From NCBI GenBank assembly GCA_947253875.1, contig CAMYAM010000001.1:111841-175840 (forward strand): a stretch of 64,000 nucleotides of DNA. The letters are read 5' to 3'. A program made the translations under genes and the position numbers. The notes beneath the pieces were generated by a model, which saw only the letters and a program-made list of their open reading frames with translations, was not told where the DNA came from and did not search any database. The stretch's first letter is position 1; every line of letters begins with the position of its first letter. The stretch is from an uncultured Fastidiosipila sp. (GTDB lineage: Bacteria > Bacillota > Clostridia > Saccharofermentanales > Fastidiosipilaceae). This document shows, piece after piece, positions 51,802 to 60,076 of this stretch.

Positions 51802-51859
51802 ACTATAAATTGAAAAGCTCTGGTCAGATTTATTATTGTATGGATAAGCAGACTGCAAA

Positions 51860-52768
51860 TCATTGAACATCATCATTGTATGGATCAATATGCACTGTAA
51901 GATTTATATTGTAAACTTGAGCAAATTTTTCTTTAACATTTTCAGAAATGAGATGTGCAGCCTCAATACTCAAATTTTTGTCTACTTCAATATGAACACT
52001 AGCAAATAAATTCTCTGGGCCATACTCATGAATCTCCCAATCATGCACACCCTTAACACCTTCTAACGACAACACAAAATCTGTATACTCATCTATTTCT
52101 GCATCACTTGAACTAATACCAATAATGGGACTAATCATATCTTTTACTAACTCTAGACCACTCCAGAGAATATAAATAGCAAGAACAACAGTTATATAAC
52201 CGTCTAAATTTATTTTGGTATAAAAGCTAATTACCAATGCTACCAAAACTCCAAAACTTACCAAAGCATCATTGAAACTATCTTGTGCTGCCGCTACAAG
52301 CGTTTGAGAATTAATTTTTTTAGCACCTTTTTGATAAAAGTTCATCATCCACGCTTTTACGATTATACCTATGATCATAACAACAATTAATATTGGAGAA
52401 AGTTTAAAATCTCGAGGGTTAAAGATTTTGAGCACACCGTTCCTCAATATTTCTACACCAACGACAAAGATTAAAATTGAAATTAATAAACCTGAAAGAT
52501 ATTCATAACGACCATGGCCATATGGATGTTCCTTGTCTGCTGACTTTCCAGCAAGTTTAAAGCCGACTAGACTTATAATACTAGAAGAAAAATCCATTAA
52601 GTTATTAATAGCATCTGCAACAACAGAGTGAGAGTTGCTCAAGATACCAGCTACAAGTTTAATAAGAAACAAGAAAAAGTTTAAAAGCAAGCCTATTAAA
52701 CTGATTTTCTTACCGCTTTCATTTCTAGATGTTGACTGCTTTGCTTCTGCTTGTACAAATTTTCCCAT
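51860..52768 (-). CDS. Cation diffusion facilitator (CDF) metal transporter
   Basis: 302-aa. Six membrane helices and a C-terminal cytoplasmic metal-binding domain. Metal-site motifs HSVVADAINNLMDFSSS and HPYGHGRYEYLSG are visible. Exports Zn2+, Mn2+, Fe2+ or Co2+; which one is not told by sequence. Start ATG 52768 with AGGAG upstream (longer reading from 52789 lacks a site). Lies 223 nt after the tRNA-Arg gene and 290 nt before thiT. Confidence 0.92.
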   Translation of the reverse strand: MGKFVQAEAKQSTSRNESGKKISLIGLLLNFFLFLIKLVAGILSNSHSVVADAINNLMDFSSSIISLVGFKLAGKSADKEHPYGHGRYEYLSGLLISILIFVVGVEILRNGVLKIFNPRDFKLSPILIVVMIIGIIVKAWMMNFYQKGAKKINSQTLVAAAQDSFNDALVSFGVLVALVISFYTKINLDGYITVVLAIYILWSGLELVKDMISPIIGISSSDAEIDEYTDFVLSLEGVKGVHDWEIHEYGPENLFASVHIEVDKNLSIEAAHLISENVKEKFAQVYNINLTVHIDPYNDDVQ

Positions 52769-52932
52769 TAGCGTTCTCTCCTGATTCATAATTAAATTTT
52801 TATTAATAAGTGCATATATTATAGTCTATTCATTCGCATTTGTTAAGACCTTTTTGCGAATTCACTTATTTTTTTCAAGTCTATATATAAACTTTGGGAA
52901 AATTGTTTTTTTAAGTATATTTTAAGCCCATT

Positions 52933-52968
52933 AAAAATAAAAAGCCTGCAACCATCGAGGTTACAGGC
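52933..52968 (-). terminator. Terminator after tRNA-Arg
   Basis: GCCTGTAACC pairs with GGTTGCAGGC (one U-G pair) on the minus strand and is followed by TTTTTATTTTT. It begins 6 nt after the tRNA 3' end. Confidence 0.9.
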
Positions 52969-52973
52969 TAATA

Positions 52974-53050
52974 TGGTGTCCACGAGAGGAATCGAACCTC
53001 CGGCCTACGCTTTAGGAGAGCGTCGCTCTATCCTACTGAGCTACGTGGAC
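52974..53050 (-). tRNA. tRNA-Arg (anticodon CCT)
   Basis: 77-nt cloverleaf read on the minus strand: acceptor GTCCACG/CGTGGAC, D-arm GCTC...GAGC, anticodon stem ACGCT/AGCGT around loop CTCCTAA (anticodon CCT, reading AGG), T-arm GGAGG TTCGATT CCTCT, and encoded CCA. Followed by an intrinsic terminator. Confidence 0.97.
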
Positions 53051-53076
53051 ATTTTTTACACATTCAAATTTAATAA

Positions 53077-53553
53077 TCAAAAATCTCTCTTTGTTTTCTC
53101 ATGCAATCTTTTCGCCATTTTCCCAAAAACCGAATAGTGACAAAATTTATATCTATATGCTAAGACCGCATTTACAATTGCTAATATTAACACAATTATA
53201 CGCAAAATTCTCACTGCAGTTCCCAAATATCCTTGAATAGTCAGAGCATTAATAATGGCAACTTCACTACGACTACTATTCGCACTTGATAAGATAAAAT
53301 CTCCAATTATAGCAAATATCAAAGTTACAACTGAATAAAGCATCATAATGAAACCTATTTGTGCAGCATGCAGTCGCAGAAATTCGGACGACTCTTCTTT
53401 GAAAAAGAAGAGAAAGGCTATTACCCAGGCCAAAACTCCTACGTAAGGAATAAACAAGAAGATAGAACTCAAGAAATACATAATAATAGTAGGATATTTC
53501 GCAGCAATAAAAGCGATACTAGATTTGTGCCTATTGAAACTCTCTATCTTCAC
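53077..53553 (-). CDS. Small membrane protein, DUF4870/Tic20-like
   Basis: 158-aa with about four hydrophobic segments. PYVGVLAWVIAFLFF followed by SSEFLRLHAAQIGFIMML resembles the DUF4870-type 'short transmembrane protein' pattern (a helix followed by a xFxRxHAxQ motif). Function unknown. Start is GTG 53553 with AGGAG 6 nt upstream. It begins 9 nt after the threonine-synthase-like gene, so the two are probably co-transcribed. Confidence 0.55.
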   Translation of the reverse strand: MKIESFNRHKSSIAFIAAKYPTIIMYFLSSIFLFIPYVGVLAWVIAFLFFFKEESSEFLRLHAAQIGFIMMLYSVVTLIFAIIGDFILSSANSSRSEVAIINALTIQGYLGTAVRILRIIVLILAIVNAVLAYRYKFCHYSVFGKMAKRLHEKTKRDF

Positions 53554-53562
53554 CTATAACTC

Positions 53563-55341
53563 CTAACTAATTTTCTCCAGAATAAGATCAGCTAAATCAT
53601 CTAAATTATGTTTTTTGCCTAATTCAAGATCTGTAATTTCCAATTTAATTTTCTCAAGGTTTGCAGCTGCTAGTTCAGCTTGTCTCTTAGCTAATTCTAG
53701 TTCTTCGGCTTCAGCTGCTTTAATCTCATTAATAAGTACTTCTCTTGCTTCTTTATCTCCTGCCAAGAATTCTTGCTCACCATAGAATTTCTTCTTATCT
53801 TCATCTGCTTCAAGCTCGGCTGCGATTAAACTTGCTTTTGCTTGAGCCAATGGATATCTAGCAGGAATATTCAGATCTGATTCGATAAATACTCGCGCTC
53901 TCAATTCATCAATATCAGTGAAATCTAAATCGTCACCAAGAATAGCCTCCGCTACAACAACCGGATACATATATGGACTTGTCAATGAAACATAAACAGT
54001 CTTACGCTTATTATTAGAATTTTTATCTAATCTACTATGAACCGCTAAACCTACTGCTGTATTCGGATCAAAAACATGATCATACTGATTATAAGCATTA
54101 ATAATCCCCTGTCTCGTATGAGCATCATCCGCGTAACCATAATTAAGCAAATAGTTCATATTTGCTAACGTATTTTTGTCGAGATTAAATATACCATTAT
54201 CGTTTAAATCTTTATACCACGCTGTAATCTTTTCTGCATCTCTCTGACTAAACTCATAAAGTAAGCGTTCTAGGTTCTCTGGGCAAAATACATTCAACAT
54301 TGAGCTATTGGTATTTTGTACTTTTTTGTTAAAGTTATAACGACCTGTACGAATCAACTCGGTCAAAAAATTATTTTTATTTGCAGCAACAATTATATTT
54401 GCAAATTTTGTACCGCACGCCTTTGCATAAAGTGCAGCCAATACATTTGATAAATCAGAACTAGGAACTACAAGATCATAGATTTCGTTTGTAGCAAATT
54501 TTTCATTAGCTAAAACTTCTGCGTGCAAAATGCAGAAATACGCAATCTGAACCAGTAAAACTGGCCAAGAATAATCTCTAACAACTTGAACAGAATAGCC
54601 TTTAGCTTCAACCTCTGCTTGGAATTCTTTATTATATAAAAGCTCATCTATAGTAATTTCTAATTCGTCTAAGTTGTTATCAATAATTGTGCTACCCAGC
54701 AAGTCTAAATCACTATGATTCTTAAGTAAGTTTAATTTTTTATTATACTGGTTCTTTTGTTTTTTTCTTTTACTAGATATTTTCTTTTTATTTTTAGCAC
54801 CTTCTTGCTCATTATTTGTTTCAGGATCAGCAGCTAAAATAAGATGTTCAATACGACTATCAGTGAAACCTTTGGCCCAGGCAAAAGCAGGTTCAGCTTG
54901 ACTAGCCTTAACAAGTAAAAGCTTCTTGCCAACTCTATCTGCGTACCTATCATGAGCAAGTTTATATAGTGCTGGAACTAGCGCTGCGATTAAATCATGA
55001 TAACTCGCACCAGGTCCATGCCATAACTCAAAACTGTAAGGATAATCTGAGTACTCATTAAGTTCATTAAATCTCAAATAACTTTCTTCAGATTGCGAAT
55101 TTGAAAGTGCATTCTTGCAAGCTTTTTTGATTTCTTCTTGTGGAAGGCTAGTTATAAATTCAGAAAAAACATATGAAAACTTTTCGTAAAGAGGCATTTT
55201 AGCAAAATATTCCCAATCATTTTCTGTGAATTGTGGGAATGTTTCGGGCACAAAAATACCCTCATCTTTTGCAGTATCATTTAGGATTGCATCAATATCT
55301 GTATAAAATGTATTACTGTCTCTTGTACTTAAATAGCGCAA
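53563..55341 (-). CDS. Threonine-synthase-like protein with lost PLP site
   Basis: 592-aa homologue of yeast-type threonine synthase (fold-type II PLP enzyme): N-terminus RYLSTRDSNTFYTDIDAIL, DEGIFVPETFP, then FELWHGPGASYHD where active enzymes have a HGPT-x-x-FKD motif. The Schiff-base Lys position is H115. The phosphate-binding SGDTG stretch is replaced by KASQAEPA (145-152), and the GNFGD-type loop is VPSSDLSN. A Lys-rich linker (residues about 180-200) and a Glu-rich coiled-coil C-terminus are extra. The frame is open, so not a decayed gene. TTG start at 55341 with AGGAGG 7 nt upstream. A role other than threonine synthesis is likely. Confidence 0.7.
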   Translation of the reverse strand: MRYLSTRDSNTFYTDIDAILNDTAKDEGIFVPETFPQFTENDWEYFAKMPLYEKFSYVFSEFITSLPQEEIKKACKNALSNSQSEESYLRFNELNEYSDYPYSFELWHGPGASYHDLIAALVPALYKLAHDRYADRVGKKLLLVKASQAEPAFAWAKGFTDSRIEHLILAADPETNNEQEGAKNKKKISSKRKKQKNQYNKKLNLLKNHSDLDLLGSTIIDNNLDELEITIDELLYNKEFQAEVEAKGYSVQVVRDYSWPVLLVQIAYFCILHAEVLANEKFATNEIYDLVVPSSDLSNVLAALYAKACGTKFANIIVAANKNNFLTELIRTGRYNFNKKVQNTNSSMLNVFCPENLERLLYEFSQRDAEKITAWYKDLNDNGIFNLDKNTLANMNYLLNYGYADDAHTRQGIINAYNQYDHVFDPNTAVGLAVHSRLDKNSNNKRKTVYVSLTSPYMYPVVVAEAILGDDLDFTDIDELRARVFIESDLNIPARYPLAQAKASLIAAELEADEDKKKFYGEQEFLAGDKEAREVLINEIKAAEAEELELAKRQAELAAANLEKIKLEITDLELGKKHNLDDLADLILEKIS

Positions 55342-55376
55342 AATTAGTCCTCCTACTTATCTCAACAACTTTTTCT

Positions 55377-56837
55377 TTATTTTCCAAGCGCCTTAATATT
55401 TTCCAGTTCAACTTCACACGCTTGTTTAAAACTTTTAGCCGTATAGAAACTGCCCCAATTGACAATAACTAGCTTATTATTACTAATTTTTAATGAATCT
55501 ATTTTCTCTCTAAATAGGTCAAAAGCTATTTTTACAGCTGTTTCAATGTTGTTACTATTATATATTATTGGTCGATTTTCTTCATCTGCGAAACTCTCAT
55601 TAACTACTTCATTTGCTATGTTAAATAATTTGTCACTTTCCAAAGCTCTATCGTAACCCTCCAAAGTACTACATATTAGTGCACTTACTTTTGAGCTTTT
55701 AAAAATCTCACGCAAGCAATTATACTGATCCTTATCTCGCATAGAAGTAAATATATGAATTTCTTCATCATCTGTTTGCAAAAGTCTATCCAGACTACTT
55801 CTTAGTGCCCTAGCACCTTGTGGATTATGTGCACCATCAATCAAAATAATTGGATCGTCAGAAATTTTCTCTAAACGAGCTGGCCAGAAACATGTGGATA
55901 CCCCGTAAGCAATTTCTGTATTCATCAAATCAGGGTCGAGTGTTTTGCAAGCTGATATTGCTAGTGCAGCATTCAAAGGCTCAAAGTCTGGAAGTAATTT
56001 TGTCTCAAGTTCTAAGTTAATATCTAATCTCTTGTCAATAAAGTTAAATTTCTGTCCTTCCAAGTTTCTTGAAATAATTTCAATATTATCCAAATCTAAC
56101 TGAACTACAGGAATTCCGAAGCTTGCTGCCTTCTTTTCAAAAACATTCATAACTTTCAGAGCTTCATCCTTATCAGGAATTACTTCACTTTGATCATATA
56201 TGCACAGAGCCTTAGTACCTTCTTTAAGCAAGTAAGATTTCTCTATCGCAATTTTTTCAAGCGTATCTCCCAATTTATCAACGTGATCTTTGCCAATGGC
56301 TGTAACAACCGCAACTTCTGGACTATCTATTACATTTGTAGCATCTAATCTTGCACCTATACCTGCTTCAATTATCCAAATATCGCAATCATTTTCTGCA
56401 AAATACAAAAAAGCAACTAATAGCAAAAAGTCAAAATAATTTGGATGTAGCTCTTCAGCAATCTCCATATTTTCTAGGACGTATCTAATACGATTTAAGT
56501 ACTTACATAAATCCTCATCAGAAATCTCCCCAACTTTTGGATCTATCGACCAATCCCTATTATTATTTCTTCCATCTAAAATCCTCATTCTTTCACCAAA
56601 TCTATAGACATCTGGCGATGAATATTGAGCCACTCTGTAACCAGCTGCTGCTAATATATAAGCAGAATAAGCTGCTACTGAACCTTTACCATTTGTACCA
56701 ACAATATGTATCTTTTTGCAATTCTTATCAGGATTACCCAGCATTTCTAGAATATCTCTCAGCACTTTATGATTTGCCTTGCCACCATTAACCCTGCCCT
56801 CTCCGTAAAGATAAGCTTTTGCTTCCTCAATATTCAT
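55377..56837 (-). CDS. folC: Folylpolyglutamate synthase / dihydrofolate synthase
   Basis: 486-aa Mur-ligase-family enzyme adding glutamates to folate. ATP loop IVGTNGKGSVAAY (residues about 45-57), YSSPDVYRFGERM, and the IDGAHNPQGARAL motif of the C-terminal domain are present. I use ATG 56837 (MNIEEAKAYLYG), directly after the GtrA stop codon. Longer than the roughly 430 residues usual, by extensions within the first 150 residues. Confidence 0.93.
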   Translation of the reverse strand: MNIEEAKAYLYGEGRVNGGKANHKVLRDILEMLGNPDKNCKKIHIVGTNGKGSVAAYSAYILAAAGYRVAQYSSPDVYRFGERMRILDGRNNNRDWSIDPKVGEISDEDLCKYLNRIRYVLENMEIAEELHPNYFDFLLLVAFLYFAENDCDIWIIEAGIGARLDATNVIDSPEVAVVTAIGKDHVDKLGDTLEKIAIEKSYLLKEGTKALCIYDQSEVIPDKDEALKVMNVFEKKAASFGIPVVQLDLDNIEIISRNLEGQKFNFIDKRLDINLELETKLLPDFEPLNAALAISACKTLDPDLMNTEIAYGVSTCFWPARLEKISDDPIILIDGAHNPQGARALRSSLDRLLQTDDEEIHIFTSMRDKDQYNCLREIFKSSKVSALICSTLEGYDRALESDKLFNIANEVVNESFADEENRPIIYNSNNIETAVKIAFDLFREKIDSLKISNNKLVIVNWGSFYTAKSFKQACEVELENIKALGK

Positions 56838-56841
56838 ATCC

Positions 56842-57765
56842 TTATTTACTCCTAAATACCCAAAACTTAGACAAGACATAGTTGGCTAAAGTTACCAGAA
56901 CGGCAGCTAATAACTTCGAAAAATCCCTATTCAAATTCAGTAAGTTTATAAAAACAAAAATTCCTAAATATTCAAAGATTAACGTGCTCAAAAGTCTTGA
57001 AACAAAAAATTCTCGTAATTCTTTCCAAAAATTGCTAGAACTCTTGAAAACATACTTACTATTGGTCAAGTATGCAAAAAGCACTGCTAAAACAAATGAT
57101 ACAGTCTGAGATATTAACCAGTTCCAATCTTTGTTTCCTATTGCCAAATACAATATTAATTTATCAATTATACTAAAACTCAGTAGGCTCACAACAGCTG
57201 TCATCAACCCAAAAAATATATAACTGCTTAATTCGTAGTTTAATAACTGTAGAATAATGTTGCCTATTAAAAGTCCTATAAGCAATAAAGATTCAGTGAC
57301 ATAAATGTTGAATAAATTCAGCTGAAAATAGGAAAAATAAATAAATACAGCGCTAGCTAAGATGCTTATCACTAGTGAGAAAATTAATCTTCTAAAATTC
57401 TCATATTCCCAAGCTTTAACTAGTATTTTTGACCTCTCTGAATCAGATTTAGGATCAGATTTCAAATCCGTCAAACTGTTCAATAATTTGCCAATCAAAA
57501 TAACATACCATAGAGTAAAAGCAAAAAAAGAGAGACACCAGGCTAAACTGACCTTAATATCATTGCCTAATTCTAATAATCCTATGACAACATTACTTAC
57601 AAAAAATGTAATAACTTGCAAAACTAAGGCTGGGCAAAGTTCTTTTGTCAAATACGAACTAAGTCTGACTCTGGATTTTTGCTCAAACATTCCCATAGAA
57701 TTTTTGTATTCTTGATGTTCAGCCAATAAGCTCTTTTGATGTTCAATCCCAATTCTTTTCTCCAT
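56842..57765 (-). CDS. GtrA-family membrane protein with N-terminal extension
   Basis: 307-aa. About eight membrane helices; the C-terminal half (about residue 185-307) is a GtrA-like domain of four helices, ending LVTLANYVLSKFWVFRSK. GtrA proteins are thought to move lipid-linked sugars across the membrane for polysaccharide or teichoic-acid decoration. The N-terminal half (helices 1-4) is not recognised. ATG 57765 follows GGAG. Confidence 0.75.
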   Translation of the reverse strand: MEKRIGIEHQKSLLAEHQEYKNSMGMFEQKSRVRLSSYLTKELCPALVLQVITFFVSNVVIGLLELGNDIKVSLAWCLSFFAFTLWYVILIGKLLNSLTDLKSDPKSDSERSKILVKAWEYENFRRLIFSLVISILASAVFIYFSYFQLNLFNIYVTESLLLIGLLIGNIILQLLNYELSSYIFFGLMTAVVSLLSFSIIDKLILYLAIGNKDWNWLISQTVSFVLAVLFAYLTNSKYVFKSSSNFWKELREFFVSRLLSTLIFEYLGIFVFINLLNLNRDFSKLLAAVLVTLANYVLSKFWVFRSK

Positions 57766-57826
57766 ACTTCTCCAAAACTTAATTATTATGCTATCGCTTC
57801 AACTATGATAACTGTTTCAAAAATTT

Positions 57827-59341
57827 TTACTGAGGTAAAGTCGTCTCAGGCATTTCCAAGTAAACTGGAATTGAGAACTTCAATGTTCCCCAAGAATCAG
57901 AACTATCTCTCCAAGCAGAATACAACCTATCTGCCTCATTGACTGCTGCAAACAATGCTTGCATATATTGATGTGAATACGATCCAGTAACTAAGTCAAA
58001 TTTCTGTAAGTAAGGCGTACTTTGTCCCACATGTATATAGTCATGCGCAATGAAAAAAGCTCCGCCTCGAATAGCCTTCTCTGGACTAGTCCACGGCAAT
58101 TGTAATGACTTATATCTAGAATTACCCTCTTGTTCAAACTCACCAGCAGCATAACGTGCAGCATTAACCAAAGCACCCAAAGGCTTAGAAATATCTGGAT
58201 ATGCACCGATATTCAAGAAATTATAATACCTTTCTTTCGGTTCAGGATATCCAATTCCACCATTTTTTAAATCAGCTAAAATCTCTTGTTGCTTATCTGA
58301 AATTTTTCCATTCTCCTGAAGTTCTTCCAAAATTTCAAGTTGTTCTTTCCTTGATAAGAATCCCGGACTAGCTTTACCTTCAATTATAGGGTCTTGTTCT
58401 GGGTGGATTAGGCCTTTGGCAATAATTGACACAGTATCGCCAATTCTAATCTCATTAGATATTCTACTTGCCAACGCTTCTGGCAAAATTTTCTCAGCTT
58501 TCGCAGCTTCCAGAACAGTTTCACTGTATTGCAGCAAAAATTCATTACCTGCAAAAATTGACTTAATTCCTCGAGAATCTTTATCTCCAGCATAGCTATA
58601 ATCCAGGAATTGCCAGATACCTTGATAAGTTAGGAAATTTCTAGGGTCCATATAGTATGCTATTGCTTCACTATTTGCTGGATACCAATTTGTACCATCA
58701 TACAGATTGTCATTTTTCTTCATCCAAGCAAAACGTTGGAAATACTCACTACCTTCTTCAAATTGAATTAGATTTTTGTTCTCAGGATTACTTTGCTCTT
58801 CAACTGCATGAGCAAAACTTAAATTTGTATAAAAAGGCTCAAACTTCCACTCAGGTTCAAGTAGGTGCAAATACGATAACGGTAACCTATACGATTCTGG
58901 AAAAAGCTCTAGAACAGCTTTAAATTGTTCATCATAAATGAAAGGATCTGTATCAGTATAAATTGCTCTTAGTTTATCGGCCTGAGCATTGGTTATTACC
59001 TGCTGATTAGTATCAGTTTTTACCAAATATCCATTTTCGCCCAAATATTTAATCTTATACCACTTATTACCGTACATGCTGGCTTCGCCTTTTACCGTAT
59101 CAACTATCCAGTAAATCTCTTTGCTATCACTTTGTCCTAATATTTCAGCATCTAACTTAGGTGCTTTCCTAATGTTAAAACTTTGCAAAGTCAAAAGATT
59201 ACCTTCATAATGCTCATGTTTCCACATTTTTATTGCAAGCACAGTAGCTATTATCAGCACAATTAATGTAATGATAAGTATTAAAAAGTTAGTTCTTCTA
59301 TCTCTTGCTCTAGCTTCTATTTTATTAATATGGTTTCGCAT
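57827..59341 (-). CDS. Membrane-anchored cell-wall N-acetylglucosaminidase with SH3-like domain
   Basis: 504-aa. N-terminal membrane helix (about 18-42), no cleavage site; then an SH3-like domain (LTLQSFNIRKAPKLDAEILGQ, NKWYKIKYLGENGYLV), then a GH73-type glucosaminidase region: AIAYYMDPRNFLT, the catalytic-Glu segment LASRISNEI, YNFLNIGAYPD, LPWTSPEKAIRGGAFFIAHDYIHVGQ. Acts outside the cell on peptidoglycan. Its start codon is directly at the stop of the YfbR gene. Clear family; exact bond unknown. Confidence 0.85.
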   Translation of the reverse strand: MRNHINKIEARARDRRTNFLILIITLIVLIIATVLAIKMWKHEHYEGNLLTLQSFNIRKAPKLDAEILGQSDSKEIYWIVDTVKGEASMYGNKWYKIKYLGENGYLVKTDTNQQVITNAQADKLRAIYTDTDPFIYDEQFKAVLELFPESYRLPLSYLHLLEPEWKFEPFYTNLSFAHAVEEQSNPENKNLIQFEEGSEYFQRFAWMKKNDNLYDGTNWYPANSEAIAYYMDPRNFLTYQGIWQFLDYSYAGDKDSRGIKSIFAGNEFLLQYSETVLEAAKAEKILPEALASRISNEIRIGDTVSIIAKGLIHPEQDPIIEGKASPGFLSRKEQLEILEELQENGKISDKQQEILADLKNGGIGYPEPKERYYNFLNIGAYPDISKPLGALVNAARYAAGEFEQEGNSRYKSLQLPWTSPEKAIRGGAFFIAHDYIHVGQSTPYLQKFDLVTGSYSHQYMQALFAAVNEADRLYSAWRDSSDSWGTLKFSIPVYLEMPETTLPQ

Positions 59342-60037
59342 CTAAATATCACTATCCTTCAATTGATCTAGAGATAAATTAAAAGCTGGTACAAAATTTT
59401 TCATAAAAATATTTACTTCTGGGAAGTCTTCGTAAAAAGCTTCTATGCTATTTAGAGTCGATATTAAAGCCTCTCTAAACTCATTATTCCCCTGATTTAC
59501 CTCATAGATACACTTAATATAGGCAGATAACTTATCTGCTGCTTTTATAAGACCAGCTTCTACATATTCTAGACTACCTCTCTCTGTATCTACAAGAGCT
59601 TTTTCAATTAATAGCTCTGAATAATTATCTCTTAAATTTTCAGGAAGAAAGTCCAAAAGCGTTTCAACTGCCAAAGCTTCATAACTTTTGTAAGCCTTTC
59701 TTAGCTCTGGATTATGGTATTTAACAGGTGTCGGTAAATCTCCAGTAATTACCTCCGATACATCGTGAAAAAGAGCCTTAGCCATGATCTTATTAGGATC
59801 TACTTGTATGTCTAACTCTGGAAACTCTATGCTTCTAATATTAGCTAATGCATGAGCAAAAATTGCTGTCTGAAAACTATGCTCTGCCACATTTTCGCTC
59901 TCATTATTTCGCATAAGCGCCCAACGTTGAATGTAACGCACTCTATCAACCACAGCAAAAAACTTTTGATCCTTCTTTATTTCTTCATTATTTTGTGCAT
60001 CTGCTTTAAACAAACACTTTTTATCACATTCATTCAT
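59342..60037 (-). CDS. HD-domain 5'-nucleotidase, YfbR-like
   Basis: 231-aa metal-dependent phosphohydrolase of the YfbR family, which removes phosphate from deoxynucleoside monophosphates. HD motif residues: VAEHSFQTAIFAHAL, LFHDVSEVITGDLPTPVKY, and a later acidic D in ADKLSAYIKC. ATG 60037 has AGAGGA only at 13 nt. It is followed directly by the glucosaminidase gene. Confidence 0.88.
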   Translation of the reverse strand: MNECDKKCLFKADAQNNEEIKKDQKFFAVVDRVRYIQRWALMRNNESENVAEHSFQTAIFAHALANIRSIEFPELDIQVDPNKIMAKALFHDVSEVITGDLPTPVKYHNPELRKAYKSYEALAVETLLDFLPENLRDNYSELLIEKALVDTERGSLEYVEAGLIKAADKLSAYIKCIYEVNQGNNEFREALISTLNSIEAFYEDFPEVNIFMKNFVPAFNLSLDQLKDSDI

Positions 60038-60076
60038 ATTAACAGTCTTTTCCTCTAATCAATAAATTATAATATC

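Noticed and set aside
53563..55341. Calling the threonine-synthase-like gene a pseudogene
   Set aside because: The frame is intact over 592 codons, with a strong ribosome binding site and added structured segments; losses are confined to catalytic motifs, so a changed function is more likely than decay.
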